Assembly (NCBI GenBank): GCA_021234155.1
Contig: JAJEKV010000078.1
Location: forward strand, 2,418,001 to 2,482,000
Length of the DNA: 64,000 nt
Origin: Isoetes taiwanensis
Taxonomy: Eukaryota; Streptophyta; Lycopodiopsida; Isoetales; Isoetaceae
Direction: 5' to 3'
A program made the translations under genes and the position numbers. Shown piece by piece: positions 46,581 through 57,949 of this stretch. Within the stretch, counting starts at the first letter, position 1; every line of letters begins with the position of its first letter. A model generated the notes under the pieces. It saw only the letters and a list, made by a program, of their open reading frames with translations, made no database searches and was not told the DNA's origin.

Positions 46581-47747
46581 GCTTAGCTCCATCACAAAAT
46601 CTACAAGAGGTGCCTATGTTATGCATTCTTGCTCCCATTGCTGTATATGTGTCAATAAGAGCAGGCATGTATAACATGGGCACCCCATGCCAACTTTGCA
46701 ATTGAAACCAAGGTTCTTAGTGTCCAAGCAGTATGAATTTAGCATTTGAACACGCTATATACATGGCAGCAATAGAACATAATTCCTACCAGAAATAGTG
46801 GGCTTACTTGATATTAGATAGAGTGGTATGTTGTACTGGAGCAGTAGATGGAACAAGAAAAACAAGCTGATCTCAGCAGATATGAATTCACACTGCGCCT
46901 TGAATAACTGGGACTCGCTGAGAACTGAGCGTCAAGAAGAAAGCGCCAAGAATCACCTGGGATTTCTGTGAGCGCCAAGAAGAAAGCGCCTAACAGCACG
47001 CATGCGCCTTGCAAAGTTTCTGCCTAGGCGCCTGAGAAAAGCAGCGCGCCTTATGCGAGCGACAGCTGAAACGAGCAGGCGGATTCGAAAGCGCCTGAAC
47101 CGTGCACGAAAACGTCTGCATCGTACCATGGTCGCTTTAAGAGGGAGAACGGCGACAAAGACAAAGCTATAAATGCAAAGTACAATTTTAAAAAGAAGCG
47201 GACAATTCAAATTTGCACAGGTGGCAGTTAAATTTCAAATTACGGGCGGGAATTTTGAATTTTATGTTAAAATTTGCACAGGTGGCAAGTTCAAGTTTCA
47301 AATTACGGGCGAGATTTTTAAATTTTATGTTCAAATTTGGGCGGCGGGCAGAAGGGCGGGAAATATTCGAATTTGAAAGTTCAAATTTGGGCGGGCATGG
47401 GCGCCTGGACCGCCACGGGCATGGGCGGGCATGGGCGGCTGGGCGGGCATGGGCGCCTGGACCGCCACGGACCCTAGTTGGCCGCCTGTGGTACAGCAGA
47501 CAGCCAGTGGCCAAAGTTAGTTACGCCTCATTTTTCCTGGAGGACCTCATTTGCTTTTGTCGCTTTTGATTCCAGCTCTCAGCGCCTCGATCTTAGCCGC
47601 CAGCGCCCAGCGCCTAGCGCCCATCGCCTCGAGCAACCCTTTTTTAGCCTCGTTTTTCAGTGTTTTCTGGCGCCATTTCCCTACAGTTCACCGCCTCACC
47701 TCTTCGACCAACACACTAGTTTCCGGGCAAAAATCAAGGCGCTCGAA
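46581..47747. promoter_or_regulatory. Shared upstream region of the divergent gene pair
   Basis: No gene is supported here. There are GCGCC-rich segments at 46,890-47,110 and 47,575-47,635 (AGCGCCCAGCGCCTAGCGCC). A unit of about 75 bp with CAAATTTGCACAGGTGGCA is doubled at 47,205-47,340. A G-rich minisatellite built on GGGCATGGGCG lies at 47,390-47,475. One palindrome-like CTGGCGCCATTT lies at 47,667. The base composition is far from that of the neighbouring AT-rich DNA. The promoter role is inferred from position only. Confidence 0.4.
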
Positions 47748-50700
47748 ATGGAAATCAACAATTCCGGAGCTCTTCAGGCTGTGGAGACAGCGGCTAGCAC
47801 GCCGCAAGGCACAGGTATGTCATCTACCTACATTGTTTTTTGTTTGTTTGTTCCAAATGGCGCCATTTGGATGTCTGTTAGCTTACTTTGGGGTCTTTTT
47901 TTATTGGTGGTGTACAATAAAGCAGTCCAGGACATAGGGTGCTGGTTGCCCTTCAAGCTACCCTTCATTGCCCTTCCCTTGCCCTTCATTGCCCTTCAAA
48001 AAATACTGAAATGTTCTTTACTTATGTATAACATAATGAGCATATTGGTAATGTGAAGCCCTGATCACACATGTTACCTATGAAGGTGCTGATTTAGTGC
48101 TTGAATTTCGTTTTTTTGTACACCACTAGCAAAAAAACACCCTTTAGGGAGTCTTGTTGTTGGCAAATGGCGCCATTTGGATGCCTGTTAGCTTTAGGGA
48201 GTCTTGTTGTTGGCAAATGGCGCCATTTGGATGCCTGTTAGCTTACTTTAGGGAGTCTTGTTGTTGGCAAATGGCGCCATTTGCATCTGAGTCCAGTGCA
48301 ATAAGAAGCAATCTACCAAGCAAGTGGTGCCATCGCGCCATTTGCTTGCTAGATTGCTTCTTATTATGTTGCGTTCTCTAGTGCATTCTCCTATTACGGG
48401 TCGCAGCTGCCTCTACCCAGTCAGAGCCACTCTCCTTCGAACCATCTTCCTCGAATATTGCGAAGGGGAGGGGCTCGGACTGGGTGGAGGCCTCTGCGAC
48501 CAAACACAGGGAAATGCATTCGAACTGCTTCCATGTGTTTATGCATTGGACTCAGATGCAATTTTGGATGCCTGTTAGCTTACTTTAGGGTCTTGTTGTT
48601 GGCAAATGGCACCGTGGCACCATTTGGATGCCTGTTAGCTTTCTTTAAGGAGTCTTGTTGTTGGCAAATGGCGCCATGACGCCATTTGGATGCCTGTTAG
48701 CTTTCTTTAGGGAGTCTTGTTGTTGGCAAATAACGCCATGGCGCAATTTGCATCTGAGTCCATTTGCTTGCTAGATTGCTTCTTATTATGTTGCGTTCTC
48801 TATTCCTGTCAATAGAGCTAATGCATATCTAATGCTTTCATGAGTGAGGCCCAAGCTCTAGTGCATTCTCCTATTACGGGTCACAGGTGCCTCGACCCAG
48901 TCAGAGCCACTCTCCTTCGAACCATCTTCCTCGAATATTGCGAAGGAGAGGGGCTCGGACTGGACGAATATTGCGAAGGAGAGGGGCTCGAACATAGGGA
49001 GCGCTGGTTGCAGTGTATGCATTGGACAGATTCCAATGGCGCCATGGCGCCATTTGCCTACTCGTCTGGTTTGCCAGCTTATTCAAACCAGACGAGTAGG
49101 CAAATGGCGCCATGCCATTTGCATCTGAGTCCAGTGCATAAATACTAATGGAAGCATTCGCATATGCATTAGCAATAAGAAGCAATCTATCAAGCAAATG
49201 GTGCCATCGCGCCATTTGCTTAATAGATTGCTTCTTATTATGTTGCGTTCTCTAGTGCATTCTCCTATTACGGGTCGCAGGTGCCTCCACCCAGTCCGAG
49301 CCACTCTCCTTCGAACCATCTTCCTCGAATATTGCGAACGGGAGGGGCTCGCACTGGGTGGAGGCCTCTGCAACCAAAAGAAGAAGAAATGCATTCGAAC
49401 TGCTTCCTAGATGCAAATGTTGTTCGTTTGCTGCTGTTACTGATGCCTCTTTGTTGCAGCTACATTACGCATGGAACCACAATTTGTATCCGACCAGACA
49501 ATCATGCTGACAGAGAAGAGCTGGTGCATGGAAGTAATGCGGGTGAGCACCTCTCCTCCTAGAGGCTCGAAAGGAGACTGTAGAAGAGAGCTCTGCCTGC
49601 TTATAAAGGAGATGTCCGGAGAATCAGCCGGAATTTACCAGCCGGGTATCTTGGTCAACATGAAGGTGGTTATCAAGAGCGGTCGCGATGATTGGCTCCG
49701 GGTGATCCTTGAGGACATTATTCAGCAGAGAATAATTGTCTACTATGTGGACTGGAAGTTTTATGATCCCACTATGATGTCTGCTAGTATTGCAAATGTA
49801 CCTGGTTCGGCGAAGAAGCAAGGCTGGGCGCTGCCATCGTACAGCAGCTTTGAAGAAGCTGACATCAAAGGTCCAGGAGAAATCTTGAGGGGCTATTTGA
49901 TTCTTCGCAATCGTATGAACGAGTCGAAAAACTCGCCTTCATTCGTTGTCAAGGCATTAGCCGCTCAGAAACTACCCGGCAATGTGGACACGGCCTGGCT
50001 TCGGACATTTGGCAGGAAGAAGACAAGACAAACTAAGGAGGCAGAGCCGAAAAAGACTCCTCTCCTCATCTGCTACTGAGGATGTTGGCCAGGAAACTGA
50101 GGAAGGAAAGGCGACAGGCAAGGGGAAAGTTAAGAGAAAGGATCACAAAGATCCTGAGAAGGGAAAGAAAGAAAAGAAGGAAAAGAAGGAAAAGAAGGAA
50201 AAGAAAGAAAAGAAAGAAAAGAAGGAAAAGAAAGACAAGGAAAGGGACGGGAAAGGGCAGAAGGAAGGAAAGGCAGGACAGGAAAAGGAGGGAAGGGAAG
50301 GGGAGACAGAGGAAATGGAAGGGAAAAAGAAGAAGAAGAAGCACAGGCTAGAGATCTCTGAGAAGGATAGGACACCTAAAAAGCAAAGAAGACAGACTCA
50401 GACTCCTAGTCCTGTTGGAAGTCCAAGACGGACGGAGAGGAGCGACGCGCAGGCCAGGAGTGGTGGTGACATTCTTGCAAGCCCATTACATATCCAGGAT
50501 TCTGCAGGCACACCGGCCAAAAGGGTCACCACTGAGAAGCCCAAGGAGCGCAAGCTTACATAAGAATAGCTCAGCACTTGCTCGAGGTGCCTTCAAATCT
50601 TAAGATGGAAAGGTCAGAAGAGGAAAAGACAGCAGAGATAACACTACAAAAAATCTTTAACCACCGGCATCTTTTTCCTCTGGGCATCACATTCATAAAA

Positions 50701-52937
50701 AAGATAGACGTGTTCAAACTATATCAAGGGCCACCAAATCTGACATCTAGGCCAAGGAATATGGAGCACGTCAAAACGTTAGTAGAGTCCTTTCAGAGAG
50801 ACCCACATCCAGTGTTCACTCCCGCTGATGTGATTCCATTCAATCCCATCACAAATAAACTGGCCCCTTGGAAAACCGAGGATGACCTCATGGGGATGCA
50901 CTATTATATAATGAATGGCAATCACTCAGTTATGGCTGCTCAGCTTGTATGTAGAAGACTCGGCGCCGCAAAGTCCCAAGAGCAAATGTCAAAGATTTAT
51001 CTGGAACAGAATTGTGGAGTCTTATCTGGCGCAGTCAACGAGCAAGAATGTCTGCAGCTTAGCTGTGAAGTCAATGATATCGCTGCCAAGACTATTTTCA
51101 AGGAGCCCTTCATTGATAACATAACCCAACTGTGGCACCAGTATGCTCTATGCGGGAAGCCCGATCCATCGGGACGCGGGCAGTCACGCTCAGAACCATA
51201 CAAGGTGCATACTGTTGTAATTGTTGGCAAGATTAGCAAATGGCGTCGTGGCGCCATTTGGTGAGGAAATGGCGCCGTGGCGCGCGCCATTTCCTCATTA
51301 AATGGCGCCATGGTGCCATTTCCTCACCAAATGGCATTCAAGACTGACTTCTTGTTGTTTCCAGCGTTATCTGGCTTTGGCTGAAGTTACCATGCGTGGT
51401 AAGCATCCGAAAGATTTCAACCAGTGGGTCTTCATGCCAGAGGATATTTTTCAGTTATTCATGTCCCTATGGAACTTGTGCAAATCTTGCAAGCTAAAAG
51501 ATAACAAGGGACAAACTTTTACCTATAACTGGGCAAAAGAGTCTGACTACTTCAGTCAGACCTACTTGAGGTGCATGAGGGGTCTCAACTACGAAGACTG
51601 TCGGGTTTTGTTCCAGGAAGTGCTGGATGGGAAGACCTACGTGAAGGTCACCAGTGATTATACGGGTAAGCAATTCTTCAAGACAAGGGCAAAGACACTA
51701 CGATCTATATCGTTCTTGAAGAAGGAGATTTTTGAATATGTGACGGATAATTTTCCGAAGAAGTTCACATCCTTCACTGATCTCAGTACTGTCGGGCTTC
51801 GACGATGCCGACATGATTTCCATGGCCACCTTGCATAGTAAGTGGGTTGAAGTTGGAGTGACCAAGGAAGGAATTTTCGGTAACGTGCCACTTGCCTTGG
51901 CAAGATTTATACGTAATGCTGTCTTGCAGAGAGAGGATACTGAAGACTTCCGTTGCGAAGTTGAACTAATAGACAGCAGGGGGCAAGTTGTTTGCACTCC
52001 TGTACCAGTATCCTTGATAGTCCTGGACACTAGAGGCATAAATCCAATGTGGGACAAAACCACACTATCTAACTTTTTTAATACAGCTGTAAAGAACACC
52101 ACAGCTGATTTTTTCTGGATAGTGTGCTTTGCAAGGCCAGAGCATAATGTTTTGATTTCATCTGTTTTGGATAACCTGGATTCCAGATCCAGAATTTTTA
52201 TTGGCATGTATGAGGACGAATACAAGAATCCGCCTGCCACAGGAATTCAGGAGCCCCATGCACTAGTGTACGCCACAAAAATTCAGGCCACTGCTGGTGA
52301 TTCTGTCGATGACATTGACCTCAGATTCTCGTTTGCCGATCATCCTCAAGAACTGCCACCAGTTCCGGTACCTAATGAAGAAGAGGCAGACGAGGAGAGC
52401 GAGGCTATGGCCCAGAAGCTGTTCAACAGCAGATTCAGGTACAGCTGGCAAGGCTTGCCAAGGGACATAATCATGAGAAACCAGCTGGGGCCTGCCACAT
52501 GCTCCTATCTCCTGCAGAAAATGGTACTGCCAGGAACAGGAGTGTTTGATTACTTCTCCTGTGGTTCGTTTGGCCGGGCTTCATTGATCAATAAGAGATT
52601 TTGTATTGTGTTTGAAAGTGACCCGGGTAAGCAGAAGTGCCTACAGGGCATTCTTGGTAGGATTGACCGCCTCCTGAATCCTATCATCGCAGCAGTTCCT
52701 GTGACAAAGAGACAAGGTGCTGTTGTTGAAGAAGCTATAGATCCACCAAGTCAAGTGATACCTGATCAAGAGGAACCCGATGTGGACTATGATCTGATCA
52801 AGAATACACAATTCAATCTGGACATTCTTGATGATCCCAATTTCACTGCCACAGCGTTCGAGACCTTTCAAGGAGATCCTATGGGTGCTTCTTCTAGCCA
52901 TGGCACTGGCACTGCGGAACCTGATCCTGCTGAATAG
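47748..52937 (+). CDS. ParB/sulfiredoxin-like and methyltransferase-like fusion protein
   Basis: Exon 1 is 47,748-47,814 (ATG, MEINNSGALQ, ends ACAG|GTATGT). Exon 2 starts 49,460 after TTGTTGCAG, phase matched. Exon 2 ends 51,204 (EPYK|GTGCAT); exon 3 starts 51,365 after TTTCCAG, phase matched, and ends at 52,937. Domain order: a novel N-terminal part (WLRVILEDIIQQRIIVYYVD), a KEKK-rich linker with TPKKQRRQTQTPSP, then a ParB-like domain (IDVFKLYQGPPN, RPRNMEHVKTLVESF, YYIMNGNHSVMAAQLV, a G-x-H box), a helical middle, and a methyltransferase-like end with LIVLDTRGINP at the DPPY position and FDYFSCGSFGRASLINKRFC as motif I. The motif order (IV before I) fits beta-class DNA methyltransferases. 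The catalytic DPPY is not kept. The frame shifts at about 50,060, back at about 50,560, and again near 51,800, so the copy may be broken. Product not known to me. Confidence 0.6.
48300..48365. repeat. Inverted repeat, 28-bp arms, 10-base loop
   Basis: Arms 48,300-48,327 and 48,338-48,365 with two mismatches, starting AATAAGAAGCAATCTA. The GGTGCCATCGCGCC core is at the loop. Confidence 0.93.
49043..49114. repeat. Perfect 31-bp inverted repeat, 10-base loop
   Basis: Arms 49,043-49,073 and 49,084-49,114 are exactly complementary. Each arm includes ATGGCGCCATTTG and CCTACTCGTCTGG; the loop is CCAGCTTATT. Confidence 0.95.
49174..49239. repeat. Inverted repeat, 28-bp arms, 10-base loop, second copy
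   Basis: Arms 49,174-49,201 and 49,212-49,239 with one mismatch. Same sequence family as 48,300-48,365. Confidence 0.93.
51205..51364. repeat. Intron 2: palindrome-packed 160-bp intron
   Basis: GT at 51,205, AG at 51,363-51,364. Holds at least four GGCGCC-type motifs between 51,242 and 51,336, with a repeated TTTCCTCA phrase. Removing it joins the frames on each side without a shift. Confidence 0.8.
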
Positions 52938-53236
52938 CCTGAATTTTGTTTGTTGTACAATAATACTTTTGTAAACAGACTCTCTTCCAAGTCCTTGCCT
53001 GTTGTGGCAAATTTATTGATATGCAAATCTATGAATTTGAAAATTTTTACTGATTTTGTGATCTCATGTTTCTTTAGCTTCATTATATGCACTGTTAGTA
53101 TTTTTAATGGCGCCAATAAATGACACTTTAGATGCATTTTTTTTCAAAATGGCGCCATAATTGCTCAAAAAATCGTCATAAAATGGACTAAAAAGGATTT
53201 TCGTCCCTAATTGGAATCACGAAATTTCTCATTTTA
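52938..53236. other. 3' flank of the ParB/methyltransferase-like gene
   Basis: AT-rich. AATAATA at 52,958 could serve polyadenylation. The last two palindrome-type motifs of the block lie at 53,107-53,117 and 53,146-53,158. Confidence 0.4.
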
Positions 53237-55490
53237 ATGAAATTGTGCTTCATGGCATTATTCAATAAAGCATTGCAAGAAGGCTTCCCTCCGCAGCGGA
53301 CCACTAGTAGAGTTGTGCCCATATACAAGGCAGGGGACCCCCAATGCCCGGCCAACTATCGTACTATTATGGTCAGCTCTCTCTTTGCAAAACTGTTGGC
53401 TGGCATCCTTGAGCAGCGGCTGACAATATGGGCAGAGGAGGCAGATGTGCGAGCTCTCACACAGGCAGGCTTTCGGCCCACCATTGATCATATCTTCATC
53501 TGCGCACATTGATTGAGGATAGCAGGAATCACCGACAAAACATGTACTGTTGTTTCATGGATTTCGCAAAAGCTTTTGACACAAAGGCTCCAGACAAAGT
53601 TTATGGGACCGATTATAGCTTGGGGACCCCCTTGACTTGCGTAATGCACGCAGATATAGGTTATATGAGGCATGCTCAGGCCGTATCACATCGTCAGGAC
53701 AACCGATAATCAATAGTATTGGAGTGCGTCAGGGTTGCCCCCTCTCCCCCACACTCCTTGGCCTATACATTCACCAGCTAGAAGATTGGCTCTCTGAGCA
53801 TGGAGGTGCGAGCGCCCATCTCATGCATCACACAATCCGACAACTTATATATGCTGACCATGTCAACCTCCTGGCCTATATTCCAGAGGACATGCAACGT
53901 CACCTGGACGCTCTTGACACTTTTTGCCGATTCACTGGCATGCGAGTTAACTTGGCCAAAACTAGGGTGTTGCTAGTTTCATCATCTCGTCAGCCAAGGC
54001 TTCCCTCATTCACTTACCAGGGACAAGATGTAGAGGTGGCTCCGACCTACAAGTACTTGAGGATCGAGTTCTCTGCTACCACCCACTGGGATTCTGCCAT
54101 CAGGTTGCGGGTCACGGCAGGTTGGAAAGCACTACGTGCCATGCAGAACAATAGCCACAAGGCAGAGTTGTATGCCTGGGGCCACCAGTCACACTTGTTT
54201 CAGTTGTATGAGGCAGAAGTGTGGGATCCGGTGATATCCCTCAACACCTAGAATGACCTCGAGCTGGTGCAAAAAGCCTTCTTGGCACGAGCCCTTGGGG
54301 TAAAGTCCACAGTTCCATACCAGATCCTACTCCAGGAGACGGGTTTTCTACCCCTTCACCGGGCTGCATTGGAATGCCATATCATTTACTTCCAGAAGGT
54401 GGTCGCTATGGGTGACACACGTTTGCCCAACCTTGCTTTGGCCATGGCGATGGGTCCCCAATGCCTCAAAGCCTGCTGGAAGGACAAGCAAGCTCAGTGG
54501 TTCTCACGCTGGGGTGTACAGGCAATCAGATGCGTACATGTAAGGACAAAGAAAGATCACAAGGCACTTAAGCTGTACATAGATGCTACTTTCCTTCACA
54601 AGCTCTGGGATGCAGATGCTCTAACGCATGTTAAGCTGGCACACTACCAGCAACAAGTCAATCCTAGGCTCACGAGTGGCTCACACCAGTACTTATATAC
54701 CCATTTGCCCATGAAGAAGCGCAGACTTATAGCTTCCATTCGCATGGGTGCACATCGCCCGCATTTGAGACGGGGCGTTGGGCTCGGGAAGCACCCGGAG
54801 GAAAGGCTTTTCCGTTGTCACTAGGGCCATTGAGGATCGATGAAGGTTACATGCACGCCGCACGCTACGCTTTTTCCATACTTAAGGTACCATACCCCAT
54901 CGCATCTTGTCACGCACTTCTTCATTTTGTGCATCAAATAAGAAAAAAAATTTGGTTTGTTGTTTACGTGACGCCTGTGTATAATACGTTACTTTATAGG
55001 TACGGTACAAGTACTTTTCAAAAAAAAAAAAAAAAAAATAATTTTTTTTTGGGTTAACGTACGTACCGTACATATTTTATGGTATCGTATGTACCATACG
55101 CGTACTTTAAATAACAACTTTTGACGACGCTTGTAATGTTAAACCGCCCCTCGTGACGCTACCTCGATCAGACGCTTGCACACGTGATCTTTATGCGCGT
55201 CGCAAGACGGAAGTACGGTACTACACTGTTGAGGATGAATGTCATGCCCTCCAGATCTGCCCAGCGTTTGCCCATATCCGAGAGCGGTATGTTCGATTAC
55301 TAGTGCCTGGCCAACCTTGCATGAGTTATTGAATATGGCGTCAGTGGGTTTGTTGGGTCATACCTCCAGGAGGTTATGGATGCATGGACTCAGTTGTGTC
55401 CTCCGGAACGGTATTGAACTGTCCTATACAATTGTACGACCGCCAAAGATACTTATTATCGCTAAGGTTTTCCCTCAAAACCCTTCTCGA
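53210..55490 (+). pseudogene. LINE-D, degenerate reverse transcriptase of a different LINE clade
   Basis: Readable blocks in order: LFNKALQEGFPPQRTTSRVV, PANYRTIMVSSLFAKLLAGI, FMDFAKAFDTKAP, GVRQGCPLSPTLLGLYIHQL, YADHVNLLAYI in place of YADD, GMRVNLAKTRVLL, then EDECHALQICPAFAHIRERY near 55,230, the C-terminal Cys/His block. The NYRTIM and QGCPLSPTLxGxYI style differs from LINE-A and LINE-B. Frames break near 53,515, 53,640 and 54,250. A segment with GTACCATAC-type inverted ends and an A run (54,883-55,105) interrupts the C-terminal part and may be a small insertion. No endonuclease is seen, so it is 5'-truncated. Confidence 0.85.
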
Positions 55491-55585
55491 GTATGGGGTT
55501 TTTTAATCCTGTCAATAATACGCTTGCTGCTCTCTTTTTGTTTGGGTCCCATAGGCCAATCGGTCTCCGTGGACGCTAAAAATTC

Positions 55586-55665
55586 TATTCTATTCTATTC
55601 TATTCTATTCTATTCTATTCTATTCTATTCTATTCTATTCTATTCTATTCTATTCTATTCTATTC
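55586..55665 (+). repeat. Microsatellite (TATTC)16
   Basis: Sixteen uninterrupted TATTC units. Confidence 0.97.
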
Positions 55666-57949
55666 TTGCAGGCAAGCTTCCTTTACCTTGCATAACTCCC
55701 CCACATATTTAACTTTCTCACACATCCACACACATAATTTTTCACAGGTTTTTTTTTTTTTTTTCATAGTTTTGATGTACCAGGTAATGCATGCTTCGAA
55801 GAGATTCCGACATGTAACTTTTTGAGATGGCTCCACCAAACGAGGTGGCGCACGAGCAGTGGAGAGGTGAGTGTGCCGTCGAGAAAATTATTGCTAGAGT
55901 CTCGAGAAGCGTGCATTACCGGATGTAATATACGTTTGGTGAAATTACATCCATTAAGACTTTTACATGTGGCACTTGGATGTTTCGGCTATGGTGGCAG
56001 AGGTTTTGTCGACCATAACTCTGTTCTAGAAAGAGTACAATGTATTCTTTAAGCAACTAAGCTACAGATTTGGGCAAATCTATTAAAAAAAATACATGAG
56101 CTCAAGCATGGTCTGATGAAATCCTAAAAAAGTTTTAGGGTTTAAGCAAAGCACTCAAGTTTGTGTGGTTTGAAAAAAATTTCAGGTTTCTTGGGCAAAA
56201 TTGCTACTCCACCGCCTTGCAACTATTTGGTCGAGATTTCGGAGCAGATTTAACATCTTTATAGATTTATTAGCAGATTTAGAGAAACTTTTTGCTCCAG
56301 CGGAGCGTAGCCAAGCCAAGCACGCACTTTTGGAAAACAAAAGCATTGCCTTGTTGATATTTTGCCTAAAGAGGCTGGTTCTCTCTCCCTTTCTATTCTG
56401 TTTCGCATTTTTGAATGTGTCTTGTCTAGAGCAGAATCAAGCTCTACTATGGCGACGAAGCTATTGCCGGCCATGGCTGTGACAAAGCATCTGGATGTTT
56501 CATGGCGACGAAAATTCTACTCATTCCGGAAAGGGGATCAAGCTCTCATAAGGCATCATCCCCGCCCTTGAAGCCATTCGGCCATGGGCTCATAGCTCCT
56601 GGGGCTAAAGAGAAGAAGGGCAGAAAAGAGACCGCTTTGCAATGGCGAGAGAATTTTTAGGATATTAAACATGGAGAATATTCTAAATGAGATGCACCCC
56701 GACTACCACAAATCGTTTCATTCATCGACCCTCGACCCGTGATCATATGTTGGGGCCTCTGGGCACCTCTCGTTTCTCTTATAGTCATTTATGATTGGAG
56801 GCGGCTATGATTTTGAAATATGAAATACGATTTCGCCTAAGGTTTTGAGGGAATATCAAAGCTCTATACGGCTTTGCCTAAGATTTTAGAATATGAAATA
56901 CGGGACTTTGAACTCTACCAAAACAACTCAATGTCTTAATAAGACTACTTTAACCAATGTACCCAAAGTAAGCTAATGCGTTCCTTTTTTATCTTGAATT
57001 TATGTTTTTTTTCATAACAACCTATTCAATTGTTTTAGGGATATATAGGCTATGTCAGAAATTGTTATTTTTACATCAATATCAAATCCCCCTGGAACCC
57101 CTGTTATTTTGCTACATATTCAACCAAAAGTATATTACGGTTGTGTAATGCTGCATATTTCTCTTCATCTTCTAAAGCTCTACTAACTGCATTATATCCT
57201 AAAACAGTTGTTACTTTGCAAGCTGTGCTTTACTGCATTATATTTTAGAATAGCTAGTGCTTTTTATCACAAGTCGCAAGGTTACATTGCATTGAGCAGG
57301 TCGCAATGTCAAGGTCCTATGGAAAGATGGCATCCTTATATATATAGAGTTTGGAATGCTTGATGGATTTCTTGTAGATTTCTGTTTTGTTGCGCATGTC
57401 CTGATGATAGGGCATATTTGTTATTCTTAATTGAAGGCCCTAGAAGGGCGTACTTGTTGCATACTAGGTGGAATATGTTAAATCACATAGATGCATGTAG
57501 GTATTAAAATTGTCATTATGTATTTATACAGAAAAATGCAATGCTTGGAGGTGCATTAACATGAGCTGCACTCTCTCTCTGTTGTGAATTCCTACGCGCC
57601 CATCTTGCATGAGTACTAATTTGTTCTATTCATAGTATTCCACGAGGACATGCTACATTCTGGCATTTGCTCAAAGATTCTGGCAAAAAGTGTACTATTT
57701 GATGACTTGCTGATGCGAAAAATGTACATTCCAATCTACAAATAGGGAGAGAGCTTGGCAGTTGCTAACTGCTAGGGACACTTGTCCCCTAGCTCTAGAA
57801 GTCCATTTATCATCCATCCATTGAAAACAAAGGTAAATGCGACTTCTAGAGCTATAGAGACAAGGTAGACAAAATGGCCTTAGTGGGCATCTCCATAAAC
57901 AGAAAACATGCTGACAAAGAGGCAGAAACCAAGAGAATAACCATTCTAG
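55666..57949. other. Intergenic, no supported gene
   Basis: AT-rich. A plus-strand stretch at 56,190-56,575 has coding-like frames (LPKEAGSLSLSILFRIFECV) without a domain. Long T and A runs are present. Confidence 0.4.

Larger units (their letters stand above)
47815..49459. repeat. Intron 1: palindromes, tandem units and long hairpins
   Basis: This 1,645-bp intron holds about ten GGCGCC palindromes. One 18-bp perfect copy is at 47,853-47,870 and a 60-bp tandem unit is present three times (48,136-48,280). A unit of about 130 bp with GTGCATTCTCCTATTACGGG is present three times (48,368, 48,856 and 49,241). Each of these units contains its own inverted repeat around CTCGAATATTGCGAA. Confidence 0.88.
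42327..53170. mobile_element. Candidate element E: DUF7869-like gene plus ParB/methyltransferase-like gene
   Basis: A block inserted between a broken receptor-kinase exon and a LINE. It contains two large divergent genes (minus 43.1-46.1 kb, plus 47.7-52.9 kb), a GC-rich shared upstream region, and about 20 copies of a GGCGCC-centred palindrome restricted to 46.3-53.2 kb. No terminal inverted repeat or target duplication was found, so the borders and the idea that it is one element are inferences. Confidence 0.35.

Noticed and set aside
48136-48300. CRISPR-like repeat array at the GGCGCC units
   Set aside because: The whole 60-bp unit repeats, so there are no unique spacers, and the context is a eukaryotic intron.
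50066-50375. Phenylalanine/leucine/proline-rich minus-strand ORFs
   Set aside because: Shadows of the lysine-rich linker on the plus strand.
51805-51840. A splice donor ATA|GTAAGT near 51,838 as the end of an exon
   Set aside because: Coding continues in the next frame directly across it with no suitable acceptor, so a one-base frame change near 51,800 explains the data better.
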